Shown: positions 18,023 through 29,257, counted from the stretch's first letter. The stretch is 64,000 bases of DNA from Pseudomonas sp. Irchel s3b2 (GCF_900187445.1 NZ_FYEB01000003.1:62001-126000), one strand, 5' to 3'. The notes: generated by a model not told the origin, from the sequence alone. Translations and numbers: made by a program.

Positions 18023-18943
18023 ATGGCTCCTTATCCACTCTCTGAACAGATGACGGCTTTCGTCGAGAAAACCCTCAGCTTCAACAGCGCCGACAGCAGC
18101 CTCACCGGTTTGCGTCAGGCCTACAGCGAGATGTGCCGGGCGTTCACCCCGCCGCGTCCTGCGAGGCTTGAGGTGGTCGATTTCGAATTGGCGGGCGTCG
18201 CGGTACGTTCCTGGCAACCGCCGGTCACGCCACCGACCAACGGTTGGCCGTGCATTGTGTATCTGCATGGCGGTGGTTGGGTGGTGGGCGATCTGGATTC
18301 CCACGCCTTCATCTGCGCCGAATTGGCGTCGGTGCTCGGGATGCTGGTGATCGCCATCGATTATCGGTTGGCACCGGAGCACCCGTTCCCGGCGGCGTTC
18401 GATGACTGCCTGAGTGTCTGGCGCGCACTGCGCACAGGACCGTTTCAGCTCGACCCTACGCGGACGCTGGTGGCGGGCGACAGCGCTGGCGGCAACCTCG
18501 CCGCTGCGTTGTGTCTCGCTTTGCGCGATGCAGACGAGCCAATGCCGTGCGCGCAAGTTCTGATCTATCCGGGGCTGGGCGGCGATCGCCGATTGCCGTC
18601 GCGCCGTGAATGCGCCGACGCACCATTGCTCAGCAGCAGCGATCTGGATTGTTATCACGCATTGTATTTAAGCGGTGCCCGACAACCGGGTGCTTATGCG
18701 ATGCCCTTGCTCGCCGGCGACGTCAGCGGTCTGCCACCGGCGTGGATCGCCGTGGCGCAGTTCGACCCGTTGCGCGATGACGGCATGCTTTACGCTGAGC
18801 GACTCACCGCAGCAGGCGTGGACGCAATCCTTTATTACGGAGAGGGGCTGGTTCACGGCTGTTTGCGGGCGCGGGGGCAGGTCGCCGAGGTCGACCGACT
18901 CTATGAAATCCTGTTCGGCTATTTGGCTGAAAAAACGGGCTGA
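18023..18943 (+). CDS. Alpha/beta hydrolase, hormone-sensitive-lipase type esterase
   Basis: A 306-residue cytoplasmic esterase of family IV. It shows the oxyanion motif HGGGW (residues 82-86), the nucleophile elbow GDSAGG with Ser154, the acid in QFDPLRDDG and the His in GLVHGCL; the DYRLAPEHPFPAA block is also typical. No signal peptide. The start at ATG 18023 has only a weak ribosome site. The natural substrate cannot be told from sequence; being next to a quaternary-amine binding protein hints at a choline or carnitine ester, but that is a guess. Confidence 0.85.
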   Translation: MAPYPLSEQMTAFVEKTLSFNSADSSLTGLRQAYSEMCRAFTPPRPARLEVVDFELAGVAVRSWQPPVTPPTNGWPCIVYLHGGGWVVGDLDSHAFICAELASVLGMLVIAIDYRLAPEHPFPAAFDDCLSVWRALRTGPFQLDPTRTLVAGDSAGGNLAAALCLALRDADEPMPCAQVLIYPGLGGDRRLPSRRECADAPLLSSSDLDCYHALYLSGARQPGAYAMPLLAGDVSGLPPAWIAVAQFDPLRDDGMLYAERLTAAGVDAILYYGEGLVHGCLRARGQVAEVDRLYEILFGYLAEKTG

Positions 18944-19057
18944 CAAACTCTGACGCTGCAGGGGCATGCTCATTGAAGTAATTCGGGTTTATGATGCCGG
19001 ACGGCAGAATAATAGAAGTCCCTACAGGGATGACCTCGACCCCTTACGGAGCGCGCA

Positions 19058-20029
19058 ATGCAGACTTTGTACCCGCAGATCAAACCCCACGCCCGGCACG
19101 ATCTGGCCGTCGATAAAACCCACACGCTGTATGTCGACGAAAGCGGTTCGCCGGAAGGTTTGCCGGTGGTGTTCATCCACGGCGGCCCCGGCGCCGGGTG
19201 TGATGCCCAGAGCCGCCGGTATTTCGATCCGAACCTGTATCGCATTGTCACCTTCGACCAGCGTGGTTGCGGTCGCTCCACGCCCCACGCCAGCCTGGAA
19301 AACAACACCACCTGGGATCTGGTCGCCGACCTCGAGCGGATTCGCAAGCATCTGGGCATCGACAAATGGGTGCTGTTCGGCGGCTCCTGGGGTTCGACCC
19401 TGGCCCTGGCCTACGCGCAAACCCATCCGGAGCGCGTGCACGGTTTGATTCTGCGCGGAATTTTTCTCTGCCGTCCCCAGGAAATCGAGTGGTTCTATCA
19501 GTGTGGCGCCAGTCGCCTGTTTCCCGATTACTGGCAGGACTACATTGCGCCGATCCCGCAGGACGAACGCCACGACTTGCTCTCGGCGTTCCACAAACGC
19601 CTGGTCGGCAACGATCAGATCGCCCAGATGCACGCGGCCAAGGCCTGGTCCATGTGGGAAGGCCGCACCGCCACCCTGCGGCCGAATCCGCTGGTGGTCG
19701 ACCGCTTCTCCGAGCCTCAGCGTGCGTTGTCCATCGCCCGTATCGAGTGCCACTACTTCACCAACAATGCTTTCCTCGAGCCGAACCAACTGATTCGTGA
19801 CATGGGCAAGATCGCCCACCTGCCCGGCGTTATCGTCCATGGTCGTTACGATGTGATCTGTCCGCTGGACAACGCTTGGGAACTGCATCAAGCCTGGCCG
19901 AACAGCGAATTGCAGGTGATTCGCGACGCAGGCCATGCGGCGTCCGAATCGGGTATCACCGATGCCTTGGTGCGCGCCGCTGATCAGATGGCCCGTCGTA
20001 TGCTCAACTTGTCGCCTGACGAAGCATGA
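19058..20029 (+). CDS. pip: Proline iminopeptidase
   Basis: Removes N-terminal proline from peptides in the cytoplasm. The 323-residue alpha/beta hydrolase has the oxyanion motif HGGPGAGC (41-48), the elbow GGSWGS with Ser110, and the acid and His in GRYDVICP and DAGHAASE. The family pair [14 protein letters not shown] and [12 protein letters not shown] is present. It starts at ATG 19058 after GGAG, and its stop overlaps the start of dtd by four bases. Confidence 0.95.
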   Translation: MQTLYPQIKPHARHDLAVDKTHTLYVDESGSPEGLPVVFIHGGPGAGCDAQSRRYFDPNLYRIVTFDQRGCGRSTPHASLENNTTWDLVADLERIRKHLGIDKWVLFGGSWGSTLALAYAQTHPERVHGLILRGIFLCRPQEIEWFYQCGASRLFPDYWQDYIAPIPQDERHDLLSAFHKRLVGNDQIAQMHAAKAWSMWEGRTATLRPNPLVVDRFSEPQRALSIARIECHYFTNNAFLEPNQLIRDMGKIAHLPGVIVHGRYDVICPLDNAWELHQAWPNSELQVIRDAGHAASESGITDALVRAADQMARRMLNLSPDEA

Positions 20030-20463
20030 AGGGCCTGCTGCAACGCGTGCGTGGCGCGCGAGTCGAGGTGGCGGGAGAGGTGGTTGGCGCAATAGATCAG
20101 GGGTTACTGGTGCTGGTAGCGGTCGAGCCCGACGATACTCGGGCCAGCGCCGACAAACTTCTGCATAAACTGCTTAACTATCGAGTATTCAGTGACGCCG
20201 AGGGCAAGATGAACCTGTCTTTGGCGGACGTAGGCGGCGGGTTGCTGCTGGTCTCGCAGTTCACCTTGGCCGCCGACACCAAAAACGGGTTGCGCCCCAG
20301 TTTTTCGACTGCGGCTCCTCCTGCTTTGGGCGAGGAGCTGTTCGACTATCTATTGGGTAAAGCGAAACAGGTGCATGGCACTGTGGCATCAGGTAGATTC
20401 GGCGCGGATATGCAGGTGCATCTGGTCAATGATGGCCCGGTAACCTTCCTGTTACAGACGTGA
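20026..20463 (+). CDS. dtd: D-aminoacyl-tRNA deacylase
   Basis: Hydrolyses D-aminoacyl-tRNAs (and Gly-tRNA-Ala), a proofreading step that keeps D-amino acids out of protein. The 145-residue product has the two family motifs that build the active site at the dimer interface: SQFTLAAD and NDGPVT (near the C terminus, preceding FLLQT). Length is normal. It overlaps pip by four bases (ATGA), which implies translational coupling. Confidence 0.96.
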   Translation: MKGLLQRVRGARVEVAGEVVGAIDQGLLVLVAVEPDDTRASADKLLHKLLNYRVFSDAEGKMNLSLADVGGGLLLVSQFTLAADTKNGLRPSFSTAAPPALGEELFDYLLGKAKQVHGTVASGRFGADMQVHLVNDGPVTFLLQT

Positions 20464-20784
20464 AAGCGCTTGAAACATCTTTTTAAGTGCATTTCGACTG
20501 TAAACAGAAGCTTTTCCCGATAAATACTTGGTTCCCCCTGATGCGTTGTAACGCGGCCTACTAGATAATCGCGCGCTACGGGGATCGGCGTTCGTTGGTC
20601 CGTTTTGACTTAGGTAGAGACTTGTCCGGGACCTGTTGGGGAATCATTTTGCCCCATAGGAGTCGGAATAATGCTCGCCAACTTGGCAAGAGTCGTTCGC
20701 AGGGTCGGTTTTTTTCCACCGCACACCGTGCTGGCACTTTAACTGGCCGTTGGTTTTTTGATCTGTTTTCGGCGAGGGTTGCTC
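20464..20784. other. Leader region of opgG
   Basis: A 321-bp gap. It contains a small hairpin (GGGG/CCCC, 20639-20656), a strong ribosome site AGGAG (20658-20662) in front of a 23-codon frame described separately, and then the weak ribosome site of opgG. No clear -35/-10 pair or terminator was found; an AlgU-type promoter was looked for and not seen. Confidence 0.5.
20671..20742 (+). CDS. Candidate 23-residue leader peptide before opgG
   Basis: ATG 20671 lies 8 bases after AGGAG (20658-20662), a better ribosome site than that of opgG. The frame encodes MLANLARVVRRVGFFPPHTVLAL and ends at TAA 20740-20742, 42 nt before the opgG GTG and in the same frame. The peptide is basic and hydrophobic with two prolines after two phenylalanines, a context that can stall ribosomes. 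It could be a leader for attenuation or simply a translated uORF. No homologue is known to me. Confidence 0.4.
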   Translation: MLANLARVVRRVGFFPPHTVLAL

Positions 20785-22602
20785 GTGATTGTTAGTCCCT
20801 GTAATGCACCAAAATTGTCTGCCAAACGGTTTCGAAGCGCTCTGGTAGCAGGCTCTGCACTGCTCTGCCTGTTCAGCGCCGGCCAGCTTTGGGCATTCAA
20901 TCTGGATGACGTATCGGTCAAGGCAAAAGAGCTGGCCGGGCAAAAATACGAAGCCCCGCGCAGTAACCTGCCGAATGAATTTCGCGAGATGAAATTCGCG
21001 GATTATCAAAAAATTCGGTTCCTCACTGAAAAAGCCGAATGGGCGAACCAGAAAACCCCATTCAAGCTGTCGTTCTATCACCAGGGCATGCACTTCGATA
21101 CGCCGGTGAAAATCAACGAAATCACGGCCAACACCGTCGAAGAGATCAAATACGACCCAAGTCGTTTCGATTTCGGCGACGTGAAATTCGATCCTAAAGC
21201 CACCGAACAACTGGGTTATGCCGGTTTCCGTGTGTTGTACCCGATCAACAAGGCCGATAAGCAAGACGAAATCATGACCATGCTTGGCGCGAGTTATTTC
21301 CGCGTTATCGGCAAAGGTCACACCTATGGCTTGTCCGCTCGCGGCATGGCCATCGATACCGCACTGCCGTCCGGCGAAGAGTTCCCGCGCTTCACCGAGT
21401 TCTGGATTCAACAGCCGAAGCCGGGTGACAAGCACCTGGTCATCTTCGCCCTGCTGGATTCGCCACGCGCCACCGGTGCCTACCGCCTGACCCTGCGTCC
21501 GGGCAGTGACACGGTTGTCGACGTCAAGGCCAGGATGTTCCTGCGTGACAAGGTCACCAAGCTTGGCGTTGCGCCGCTGACCAGCATGTTCCTGTTCGGT
21601 GCCAACCAGCCGTCGAAAGTGCTGAACTACCGTCGCGAACTGCACGACTCCAGTGGCCTGTCGATTCATGCTGGCAACGGCGAATGGATCTGGCGTCCAC
21701 TGAACAATCCGAAACACCTGTCCGTGAGTAACTTCTCGATCGAGAACCCGCGCGGTTTCGGCTTGCTGCAACGTGGTCGTGACTTCAGTCACTACGAAGA
21801 CCTCGATGACCGCTACGACAAGCGCCCAAGTGCCTGGATCGAACCGAAAGGCGATTGGGGCAAAGGCTCCGTCGATCTGGTAGAGATTCCTACCGCCGAC
21901 GAAACCAACGACAATATCGTCGCTTTCTGGAGCCCGGAAAAACTGCCTGAGCCTGGTCAGTCCCTGGACGTTGCATACCGCATGCACTGGACCATCGACG
22001 AAGCCTCCCTGCATTCGCCGGACAGCGCCTGGGTTCAACAGACCCTGCGTTCCACGGGTGACGTCAAGCAGTCGAACCTGATTCGTCAGCCGGACGGCAG
22101 CGTGGCCTATCTGGTGGATTTCGAAGGTCCGTCCCTGCAAGTCCTGCCGGAAAATGCTGAAGTACGCAGCCAGGTGAGCGTTGGCGACAACGCAGAGCTG
22201 GTCGAGAACAGCGTCCGTTACAACCCTGAAACCAAGGGCTGGCGCTTGACCCTGCGGATGAAGATCAAGGATCCGAGCAAATCCACCGAGATGCGTGCAG
22301 CGCTGGTCAAGACCATCACGCCTGCCGAGGCGCTCAAGACCGCGGCACCAGCGTCCAGTTCTTCCGTTGCCAAGGCCGACAAGATCGCCGCCAAACAGCA
22401 GGAGAAGAAGGACAAGGAAGCCAAGCAGGCTGAAGCACAAGCCCAAGCCCAAGCCCAGCAAGTCAAGGACACCAAGGACAAGGACAACAAAGACGCCAAG
22501 CAGCCTGTCGCTGCCGAAGCGGCCCCAGCCACAACGGAATCGGCACCGACTGAACAAGTCCTGACCGAGACCTGGAGCTATCAGTTGCCCGCCGATGAGT
22601 AA
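20785..22602 (+). CDS. opgG: Periplasmic glucan biosynthesis protein OpgG (MdoG)
   Basis: OpgG acts in the periplasm on the beta-1,2-linked glucose backbone of osmoregulated periplasmic glucans made by OpgH, and is needed for branching. I place the start at GTG 20785 (605 residues, [11 protein letters not shown]), giving a signal peptide that ends near GQLWAF (residue 37). The family regions follow ([15 protein letters not shown], then the MdoG beta-sandwich). The C-terminal 60-70 residues (from about 525) are a low-complexity Ala/Lys/Gln-rich tail ([18 protein letters not shown]) not usual in enterobacterial OpgG. The stop overlaps opgH by eight bases. Confidence 0.93.
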   Translation: MIVSPCNAPKLSAKRFRSALVAGSALLCLFSAGQLWAFNLDDVSVKAKELAGQKYEAPRSNLPNEFREMKFADYQKIRFLTEKAEWANQKTPFKLSFYHQGMHFDTPVKINEITANTVEEIKYDPSRFDFGDVKFDPKATEQLGYAGFRVLYPINKADKQDEIMTMLGASYFRVIGKGHTYGLSARGMAIDTALPSGEEFPRFTEFWIQQPKPGDKHLVIFALLDSPRATGAYRLTLRPGSDTVVDVKARMFLRDKVTKLGVAPLTSMFLFGANQPSKVLNYRRELHDSSGLSIHAGNGEWIWRPLNNPKHLSVSNFSIENPRGFGLLQRGRDFSHYEDLDDRYDKRPSAWIEPKGDWGKGSVDLVEIPTADETNDNIVAFWSPEKLPEPGQSLDVAYRMHWTIDEASLHSPDSAWVQQTLRSTGDVKQSNLIRQPDGSVAYLVDFEGPSLQVLPENAEVRSQVSVGDNAELVENSVRYNPETKGWRLTLRMKIKDPSKSTEMRAALVKTITPAEALKTAAPASSSSVAKADKIAAKQQEKKDKEAKQAEAQAQAQAQQVKDTKDKDNKDAKQPVAAEAAPATTESAPTEQVLTETWSYQLPADE

Positions 22603-25165
22603 TTCACACGTACAGCCACAATCGCTTGCCGAGTATCTGGCGCATTTGCCGATGAGCGACGAGCAGCGCGCGGAACTCGCGGGCTGCAAGTCTTTCAGTG
22701 AACTGCACGAACGTCTGTCGTCCTCGACGTTCGACGCGCCGATGGAGGCTGCTCAAGCCTCTGTCGGCCGGCGCCTGACCCTGAACACCGCCGAAGAACT
22801 GGCGGATGCGGAAATGCTGGTGCTCGACGCCAGTGGTCGGGTTTGCCTCAAGGCAACCCCGCCGATCCGTCGGACCAAAGTCGTGCCCGAGCCGTGGCGC
22901 ACCAACATTCTGGTGCGTGGCTGGCGTCGGCTTACCGGTCGCACCAATCCGCCGGCTCCGCCGAAGGATGAGAACGTGCTGCCAGCGGCTCGCTGGCGCA
23001 CCGTCGGTTCGATCCGCCGCTACATTTTGCTGGTGCTGATGCTCGGTCAGACGATCGTCGCCGGCTGGTACATGAAAGGCATCATGCCGTACCAGGGCTG
23101 GTCGTTCGTCGATCTTGAAGAAGTCCTGCATCAACCTCTGACCCAAACCGCCACGCAAGTGCTGCCCTATGCCTTGCAAACCAGCATTCTGATTATGTTC
23201 GGGATTCTGTTCTGCTGGGTCTCGGCCGGTTTCTGGACCGCGCTGATGGGCTTCCTCGAGTTGATCACTGGCCGTGACAAGTACCGCATTTCCGGCGCCA
23301 GCGCCGGCAACGAGCCGATCGCCAAGGACGCACGCACCGCACTGGTGATGCCGATCTGCAACGAAGACGTGCCGCGGGTGTTTGCCGGTTTGCGGGCGAC
23401 CTTCGAATCGGTTGCGGCCTCGGGTAACCTGGATCGCTTCGACTTTTTCGTACTCAGCGACAGTAACGACGCCGATATCTGCGTTGCCGAACAACAGGCC
23501 TGGCTGGACGTCTGCCGTGAGGCCAAGGGCTTCGGCAAGATCTTCTATCGCCGCCGTCGCCGCCGCGTGAAACGTAAAAGCGGCAACCTCGACGACTTCT
23601 GTCGTCGTTGGGGCGGTGACTACAAGTACATGGTCGTGCTCGACGCCGACAGCGTGATGAGCGGCGAATGCCTGAGCAGTCTGGTGCGCTTGATGGAAGC
23701 CACGCCGGACGCGGGGATCATCCAGACTGCGCCGCGTGCGTCGGGCATGGACACGCTTTATGCGCGTATGCAGCAGTTCGCCACGCGTGTGTACGGTCCG
23801 CTGTTCACTGCCGGTCTGCACTTCTGGCAGTTGGGCGAATCCCACTACTGGGGTCACAACGCGATTATCCGCATGAAGCCGTTCATCGAGCACTGCGCCC
23901 TGGCGCCGTTGCCTGGTAAAGGCGCGTTTGCCGGTGCGATTCTGTCCCACGACTTCGTCGAAGCTGCGCTGATGCGTCGTGCCGGCTGGGGCGTATGGAT
24001 TGCCTATGACTTGCCGGGCAGCTACGAAGAACTGCCACCGAACCTGCTGGACGAACTCAAGCGTGACCGTCGCTGGTGCCACGGCAACCTGATGAACTTC
24101 CGGCTGTTCCTGGTCAAGGGCATGCACCCGGTGCACCGTGCAGTGTTCCTGACCGGCGTGATGTCGTACCTGTCGGCGCCGTTGTGGTTCTTGTTCCTGG
24201 TGTTGTCGACGGCCTTGCTGGCGGTCAACACGCTGATGGAGCCGCAATACTTCCTGGAACCGCGTCAGCTTTATCCGCTATGGCCACAATGGCAGCCGGA
24301 CAAGGCCATTGCGCTGTTCTCGACGACCATTGTGCTGCTGTTCCTGCCGAAGCTGTTGAGCATCATCCTGATCTGGACCAAGGGCGCGAAAGAGTTCGGT
24401 GGCAAGTTCAAGGTGACGCTGTCGATGTTGCTGGAGATGTTGTTCTCCATGCTGCTGGCGCCGGTGCGGATGATCTTCCACACCCGTTTCGTACTCGCCG
24501 CATTCCTCGGCTGGGCCGCGACCTGGAACTCGCCACAACGTGACGACGACTCCACACCGTGGAGCGAAGCGGTCAAACGCCACGGTCCGCAAACCTTGCT
24601 GGGCTTCTTCTGGGCTCTATTGGTGATCTGGCTGAACCCGAGCTTCCTCTGGTGGCTGGTGCCGATTGTCGGTTCGCTGATGCTGTCGATCCCGGTATCG
24701 GTGATCTCCAGCCGTGTCGGTCTGGGTCTGAAGTCCCGTGACGAGAGCCTGTTCCTCATTCCTGAGGAATACAATCCGCCACAGGCCTTGCTGGCGACCG
24801 ATCAGTACACCCACGAAAACCGTTGGCATGCGCTGAACGACGGCTTCGTCCGGTCGGTGGTCGATCCTCAGCAGAACGCTTTGGCGTGTGCGCTGGCGAC
24901 TTCCCGTCACCGTCAGGCCGAGCCGATCGAATGGCTGCGTATCGAGCGGGTTCGCCATGCGATGAAGGTCGGGCCTGCCGGGCTGACCAACAACGAGCGC
25001 GTTGCCCTGCTGAGTGATCCGGTGGCACTGGGTCGTTTGCATGAACAGGTCTGGAACGAAGGCCACGCCGAGTGGCTGCAAGCCTGGCGCACATCGGTGG
25101 ATGCCGATCCCCATGCACCGCTGTTGCCGCTCAAGCCTGTGAGCGTGCAGCCTCAGTTGGCCTAA
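22595..25165 (+). CDS. opgH: Glucans biosynthesis glucosyltransferase OpgH (MdoH)
   Basis: An inner-membrane family 2 glycosyltransferase that polymerises glucose from UDP-glucose into the linear beta-1,2 backbone and moves it across the membrane. The 856-residue protein has two early membrane segments (near residues 140-160 and 190-215), a cytoplasmic catalytic domain with the Asp motifs VLDADS and LSHDFVEA and the RDRRWCHGN box (the Q/RxxRW-like element), then about five to six more segments from residue 510 on. It starts inside the end of opgG (eight-base overlap), so the two are made together. An intrinsic terminator follows. Confidence 0.96.
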   Translation: MSNSHVQPQSLAEYLAHLPMSDEQRAELAGCKSFSELHERLSSSTFDAPMEAAQASVGRRLTLNTAEELADAEMLVLDASGRVCLKATPPIRRTKVVPEPWRTNILVRGWRRLTGRTNPPAPPKDENVLPAARWRTVGSIRRYILLVLMLGQTIVAGWYMKGIMPYQGWSFVDLEEVLHQPLTQTATQVLPYALQTSILIMFGILFCWVSAGFWTALMGFLELITGRDKYRISGASAGNEPIAKDARTALVMPICNEDVPRVFAGLRATFESVAASGNLDRFDFFVLSDSNDADICVAEQQAWLDVCREAKGFGKIFYRRRRRRVKRKSGNLDDFCRRWGGDYKYMVVLDADSVMSGECLSSLVRLMEATPDAGIIQTAPRASGMDTLYARMQQFATRVYGPLFTAGLHFWQLGESHYWGHNAIIRMKPFIEHCALAPLPGKGAFAGAILSHDFVEAALMRRAGWGVWIAYDLPGSYEELPPNLLDELKRDRRWCHGNLMNFRLFLVKGMHPVHRAVFLTGVMSYLSAPLWFLFLVLSTALLAVNTLMEPQYFLEPRQLYPLWPQWQPDKAIALFSTTIVLLFLPKLLSIILIWTKGAKEFGGKFKVTLSMLLEMLFSMLLAPVRMIFHTRFVLAAFLGWAATWNSPQRDDDSTPWSEAVKRHGPQTLLGFFWALLVIWLNPSFLWWLVPIVGSLMLSIPVSVISSRVGLGLKSRDESLFLIPEEYNPPQALLATDQYTHENRWHALNDGFVRSVVDPQQNALACALATSRHRQAEPIEWLRIERVRHAMKVGPAGLTNNERVALLSDPVALGRLHEQVWNEGHAEWLQAWRTSVDADPHAPLLPLKPVSVQPQLA

Positions 25166-25172
25166 TGAAAAA

Positions 25173-25195
25173 CCCCGCGAAAGCGGGGTTTTTTT
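25173..25195 (+). terminator. Intrinsic terminator of opgGH
   Basis: CCCCGC-GAAA-GCGGGG (25173-25188) followed by seven T (25189-25195), 7 bp after the opgH stop. A preceding A run makes it partly bidirectional. Confidence 0.92.
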
Positions 25196-25239
25196 GTGAT
25201 GATCTAACTGAGCACAACTTTCTTGTTCGGCGCGAACGC

Positions 25240-25266
25240 TGGGGAGCGGGCTTGCCCGCGATGGCA
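25240..25266. repeat. Single REP copy
   Basis: GGAGCGGGCTTGCCCGCGAT matches one REP unit of the common family. No partner lies within 150 bp, so it is a singlet between the convergent opgH and chemoreceptor genes. Confidence 0.7.
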
Positions 25267-25305
25267 TCACCCCGGTTTCAAGCGAGCCGGGATAGCCGCA
25301 TCAGC

Positions 25306-27222
25306 TCAAACCTTGAACCGCCCCACCAGCATCTGCAAATGCGTCCCCAACCGCGCTAGCTCAATGCTGGAGGCCGCAGTCTCTTCACTGGCTGCCGAGG
25401 TCTGCTCGGACACATCCCGCACATTCAGCACACTGCGGTTGATCTCCTCAGCCACGGCGCTTTGCTGTTCGGCAGCGGCGGCGATCTGCTGATTCATCGA
25501 CTGAATTGCTGACACGGTGCGGGTGATGCTGCCCAACGAGCTGCCCGCGCGGCGGGTCAGTTCGACGCTGCTGTCGGTCAGGCTGCGGCTGTTGTCCATG
25601 ATGGTCGCGACTTGCTGAGTGCCGGTTTGCAGGCCGACGATCAACTCTTCGATTTCTTCGGTGGACTTCTGGGTGCGCTGGGCCAGGCTGCGGACCTCGT
25701 CGGCGACCACCGCGAAACCGCGACCGGCTTCACCGGCGCGAGCGGCTTCGATGGCGGCATTGAGCGCCAGCAGGTTGGTTTGCTGGGCCACGGACTTGAT
25801 TACGTCGAGCACGCTGCCGATCTTATCGCTTTCGCGCTTCAGATCGCCCATGGCGACGGTGGAGTTGCCGACCTCAAGGGCCAGGCGCTCGATCTGGGCG
25901 ATAGCTTCGCCAACCACCCTGTCACCTTCGCGGGCCTGCTGGTCGGCGGCGACGGCGGCTTCGGACGCTTCCTCGGCGTTGCGCGCGACTTCTTGCACAG
26001 TGGCGGTCATTTCGTGCATGGCGGTAGCCACCTGATCGGTCTCGACCTTCTGGCTGTTGACCCCGGCGCTGGTCTGCTCGGTGACGGCAGACAGTTCTTC
26101 AGCGGCGCTGGCGATTTGTGTTACGCCATCGCTGATGCCTCCGATCAAATCCCGCAGGCCCTGGGTCATGCTCTGCATCGCGCGCTGTAGCTGGCCCAGT
26201 TCGTCCTGGCGTTCGGAGGTCAGGTTGTGGGTCAGGTCGCCCGAGGCGACACGCTCGGCCACTTTGAGGGTCTGGCTCAGGGGAATGATGATTTGACGGG
26301 TGATGGCCCAAGCCGCGAACAAACCAAAGGCCGATGCCAGGACGGTGGCCATCAGCAGCAGATTCTTGGCGTGTGCTGCATCATTGTCACGCACGACGGT
26401 TTGCGAGGCGGTGAGCTTTTTGCTGACGTCCAACAGAATATCGCCTTGCGCGCTCATGCGTTTCAAGGCGGCCGCGCTGGCGACCTGGGAGTCGCGGAAC
26501 TGGCTGACGGCCGCGCGGTAAGCTTTGAGCGAATCGGTCGCCTGTTGCAGGTTGGCGATGTGTTGTTCCGGCAGTTGAGACGGCAGGCTCTCGAGGTTTT
26601 TCAGGGCGTTGCCGATGGCGTCCAGCGCTGGCTGCTCGGCTTCCGGCTTGCCGCTGTAGGTGTAGCCGCGTACCTGGAAGCGCGCTTGCTGGATCAGCTT
26701 GCTCAGGTCGATCACGCTATTGAACTGAGCGACGCTGTCGCCTTGCAGCAGGGATTTTTCGACTTCAGCAACCCGGGCCACGGCGTTATCGGCGGTGGCA
26801 CCCAGTTTGCTGCGAGCATCCTCGCGGTTGGCGGTGGCCTGAGTCATATCAGCGAAGGCGCGCTTGTACTCGCTGACCGCGGCCAATTGCTGGTCGACCA
26901 TTGCCACGTCGCCAGGTTGTTCGAGCAATGTACGGGCGGTTTTCAGGCCAGTATCGAGTTGACCGATCAGCTCGTTGACCGCGCCCGGGCCTTGTTCGCC
27001 TCGGCGCATGTCGTAACCCACACGGGCGAGGCGCAGGTCTTTGGTCAGCTCATTGAGGCTGGAAATAAACCCAAGCGTATCGCCACGGCTGATCACACCG
27101 CTCAGACCGGTCCAGCCGGTGAAGGTGATCAACAAGGTCAGAAGCAGCACCAGACCGAAGCCGATACCCAGTTTGCGATTGACGCTTACGTTTCCCAGTT
27201 TCTCGGCTAGCCAACGGTACAT
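25306..27222 (-). CDS. Methyl-accepting chemotaxis protein, probable HBM-type sensor
   Basis: A 638-residue transmembrane chemoreceptor. TM1 is at residues about 18-40 and TM2 at about 290-310, enclosing a periplasmic domain of roughly 250 residues that is wholly helical by sequence. That size suggests a helical bimodular (HBM) domain as in McpS and McpK, which bind organic acids. A HAMP domain ([24 protein letters not shown]) and the signalling tip ([20 protein letters not shown]) follow. There is no C-terminal CheR-binding pentapeptide. P. aeruginosa has an HBM receptor (McpK, for 2-oxoglutarate) at this chromosomal place; whether the ligand is the same is untested. It stands alone, downstream of the convergent opgH. 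Confidence 0.9.
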   Translation of the reverse strand: MYRWLAEKLGNVSVNRKLGIGFGLVLLLTLLITFTGWTGLSGVISRGDTLGFISSLNELTKDLRLARVGYDMRRGEQGPGAVNELIGQLDTGLKTARTLLEQPGDVAMVDQQLAAVSEYKRAFADMTQATANREDARSKLGATADNAVARVAEVEKSLLQGDSVAQFNSVIDLSKLIQQARFQVRGYTYSGKPEAEQPALDAIGNALKNLESLPSQLPEQHIANLQQATDSLKAYRAAVSQFRDSQVASAAALKRMSAQGDILLDVSKKLTASQTVVRDNDAAHAKNLLLMATVLASAFGLFAAWAITRQIIIPLSQTLKVAERVASGDLTHNLTSERQDELGQLQRAMQSMTQGLRDLIGGISDGVTQIASAAEELSAVTEQTSAGVNSQKVETDQVATAMHEMTATVQEVARNAEEASEAAVAADQQAREGDRVVGEAIAQIERLALEVGNSTVAMGDLKRESDKIGSVLDVIKSVAQQTNLLALNAAIEAARAGEAGRGFAVVADEVRSLAQRTQKSTEEIEELIVGLQTGTQQVATIMDNSRSLTDSSVELTRRAGSSLGSITRTVSAIQSMNQQIAAAAEQQSAVAEEINRSVLNVRDVSEQTSAASEETAASSIELARLGTHLQMLVGRFKV

Positions 27223-27326
27223 GCTGCAACTCCCCTCGGAACCATTAATTGGTTTTATGGGGGCTGTATCGGCCGGCTGGCGGGGATCTGTAGGGGAGTA
27301 ACTATTTGTGGCGAGGGTGTTTGACG

Positions 27327-28034
27327 TTAAAACAGTCGCGAGAGCAGCGCAGTGACGGCGGTTTCTACCCGCAGGATGCGGTCGCCGAGTTGCACCGGTT
27401 GCAGGCCGGCCTTGCCCAGCAAATCGATTTCGTAGGGAATCCAGCCGCCTTCAGGGCCGATGGCCAGAGTCACCGGTTCGTCCAGGCCACGAGGGCAGGG
27501 CGGATAGTTGCCCGGATGACCGACCAGGCCGAGGGTGCCTTCGGTAATGGCTGGCAGACGGTCTTCGACAAAGGGTTTGAAGCGCTTTTCGATGACGATC
27601 TCCGGCAGCACGCTGTCCCGGGCTTGTTCAAGACCCAGGATCAATTGCTCGCGAATCGCCTCGGGTTCCAGGAACGGGGTTTGCCAGAAGCTCTTCTCGA
27701 CGCGATAGCTGTTCACCAGCACGATGCGCGGCACACCCATGGCGGCCACGGTCTGAAACACCCGACGGAGCATTTTCGGTCGCGGCAGGGCGAGCACCAA
27801 CGTCAGTGGCAGCTTGGCCGGTGGCGGCTGGTCGAGGGTGATGCGTAACTCGGCTTCATCGACGTCCAGACGCAGCACCTCGGCTGTGCCCATCAGTCCG
27901 CCAATACGCCCGACGCGCATGCTGTCACCGACTTCGCAGCGGTGGACTTCCTGCATATGAGTCAACCGACGATCGCGCAGGATCGCCCGGTCGGCCGCAA
28001 TGAAATCGGCCTCTTCGAGGAGCAGCAGGTTCAC
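27327..28034 (-). CDS. rsmE: 16S rRNA (uracil1498-N3)-methyltransferase RsmE
   Basis: Methylates N3 of U1498 in 16S rRNA using S-adenosylmethionine. The 235-residue SPOUT-family protein has an N-terminal PUA-like domain and the C-terminal knot with [15 protein letters not shown] and the closing [16 protein letters not shown], which bind SAM. It starts inside the end of tatC (four-base overlap), so it is likely the last gene of the unit coming from ubiE through tatC. Confidence 0.95.
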   Translation of the reverse strand: MNLLLLEEADFIAADRAILRDRRLTHMQEVHRCEVGDSMRVGRIGGLMGTAEVLRLDVDEAELRITLDQPPPAKLPLTLVLALPRPKMLRRVFQTVAAMGVPRIVLVNSYRVEKSFWQTPFLEPEAIREQLILGLEQARDSVLPEIVIEKRFKPFVEDRLPAITEGTLGLVGHPGNYPPCPRGLDEPVTLAIGPEGGWIPYEIDLLGKAGLQPVQLGDRILRVETAVTALLSRLF

Positions 28035-28825
28035 GCTTGAGTCGCTGGCGGCTGGTCGTTGTGATCGTCAGCCGGCTGATCGTCTGGGTGTTCGCCGCGC
28101 TTGCTGATCAGGCTGCCGAACAGGATGCCGATTTCGAACAGCAACCACATCGGAACGGCCAACAACGTTTGCGAGAAGATGTCCGGCGGCGTCAGGATCA
28201 TGCCGACCACGAAGCAGCCGATGATCACGTACGGACGAATCTTCTTCAGGTAGGCGACGTTGACCACGCCGATCCATACCAGCAGCACCACGGCTACCGG
28301 AATCTCGAACGCCACGCCGAAGGCGAAGAACAGCGTCATGACGAAATCGAGGTAGCTGCTGATGTCGGTCATCATCTCCACGCCGGCCGGGGTGGCGGCG
28401 GCGAAGAACTTGAAGATCAGCGGGAACACCAGGTAATAGGCGAACGCCATGCCGGCGTAGAACAGCATGATGCTCGATACCAGCAACGGCACCGCGATGC
28501 GCTTCTCATGCTTGTACAGGCCCGGCGCAATAAAGCCCCAGATCTGATGCAGGATCACCGGGATCGCCAGGAACAGCGAGACCATCATGGTCAGTTTCAG
28601 CGGAGTCAGGAACGGCGACGACACGTCGGTGGCGATCATCGTCGCGCCGGCCGGCAGGTACTGGCGCAGCGGCGTGGAGACGAAGGTGTAGATCTGCTGG
28701 GTGAAGGCGAACAGCCCGGCAAAAATGATGAACACCGCCACGACACAACGCAGCAGGCGAGTGCGCAACTCGGTGAGGTGCGAAACCAGCGGCATGTGCT
28801 GGTCGTTTTCGGGGAGATCGCTCAT
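28031..28825 (-). CDS. tatC: Twin-arginine translocase subunit TatC
   Basis: The core receptor of the Tat system, which binds the twin-arginine signal peptide and exports folded proteins. The 264-residue product has six membrane segments and the family N terminus [16 protein letters not shown], plus [14 protein letters not shown] in the third segment region. It overlaps tatB by four bases at its start and rsmE by four at its end. The C-terminal tail ([14 protein letters not shown]) is acidic and polar, as in other pseudomonads. Confidence 0.97.
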   Translation of the reverse strand: MSDLPENDQHMPLVSHLTELRTRLLRCVVAVFIIFAGLFAFTQQIYTFVSTPLRQYLPAGATMIATDVSSPFLTPLKLTMMVSLFLAIPVILHQIWGFIAPGLYKHEKRIAVPLLVSSIMLFYAGMAFAYYLVFPLIFKFFAAATPAGVEMMTDISSYLDFVMTLFFAFGVAFEIPVAVVLLVWIGVVNVAYLKKIRPYVIIGCFVVGMILTPPDIFSQTLLAVPMWLLFEIGILFGSLISKRGEHPDDQPADDHNDQPPATQA

Positions 28826-29247
28826 GGGGCTCGCGGCGGCAAAGTGGTGTCGTGAGGCGCCGGTGTTGTCGGCGCGGCGGCAGGAGCAACAGTTTCTACT
28901 GAAGGTGCAGGTTCAGCGGCTGCAGCCACCGGCATAGCCTCAGCCGCTGGCGCATGAATAGTCTGCGTCGCGACAGGTTCCACCGGCGTCGGCTCCTGCT
29001 GAGTCGGCGTGAAGATCTTCCGCGCCTCCTGCTCCAGGGACAGAATGTGCTCGTTGTGCAGTTGCCGGCGGATCTCGTCGGCACCGATTTCACGTTCAAC
29101 TTCCTGTTTGATCGCGTTGAAGCTGCGCTTCAGCCGCCCGACCCACAGGCCGGCGGTGCGCGCAGCGCCCGGCAGACGCTCGGGGCCCAACACCAGCAAG
29201 GCAACGAGGCCGACGAGCAGCAGTTCAGAGAAGCTGATACCAAACAT
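28822..29247 (-). CDS. tatB: Sec-independent translocase subunit TatB
   Basis: TatB joins TatC in the receptor complex. The 141-residue protein has one N-terminal membrane helix ([20 protein letters not shown]) with the conserved Glu, then PERLPGAAR, an amphipathic helix and a variable Pro/Ala-rich tail. It lies between tatA (10-bp gap) and tatC (four-base overlap). Confidence 0.96.
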   Translation of the reverse strand: MFGISFSELLLVGLVALLVLGPERLPGAARTAGLWVGRLKRSFNAIKQEVEREIGADEIRRQLHNEHILSLEQEARKIFTPTQQEPTPVEPVATQTIHAPAAEAMPVAAAAEPAPSVETVAPAAAPTTPAPHDTTLPPRAP

Positions 29248-29257
29248 TAGTCAGTGC

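Noticed and set aside
20684..20701. Sigma-54-like TTGGCAAGAGTCGTTCGCA before opgG
   Set aside because: GG and GC are twelve bases apart, not ten, and the site lies inside the leader frame.
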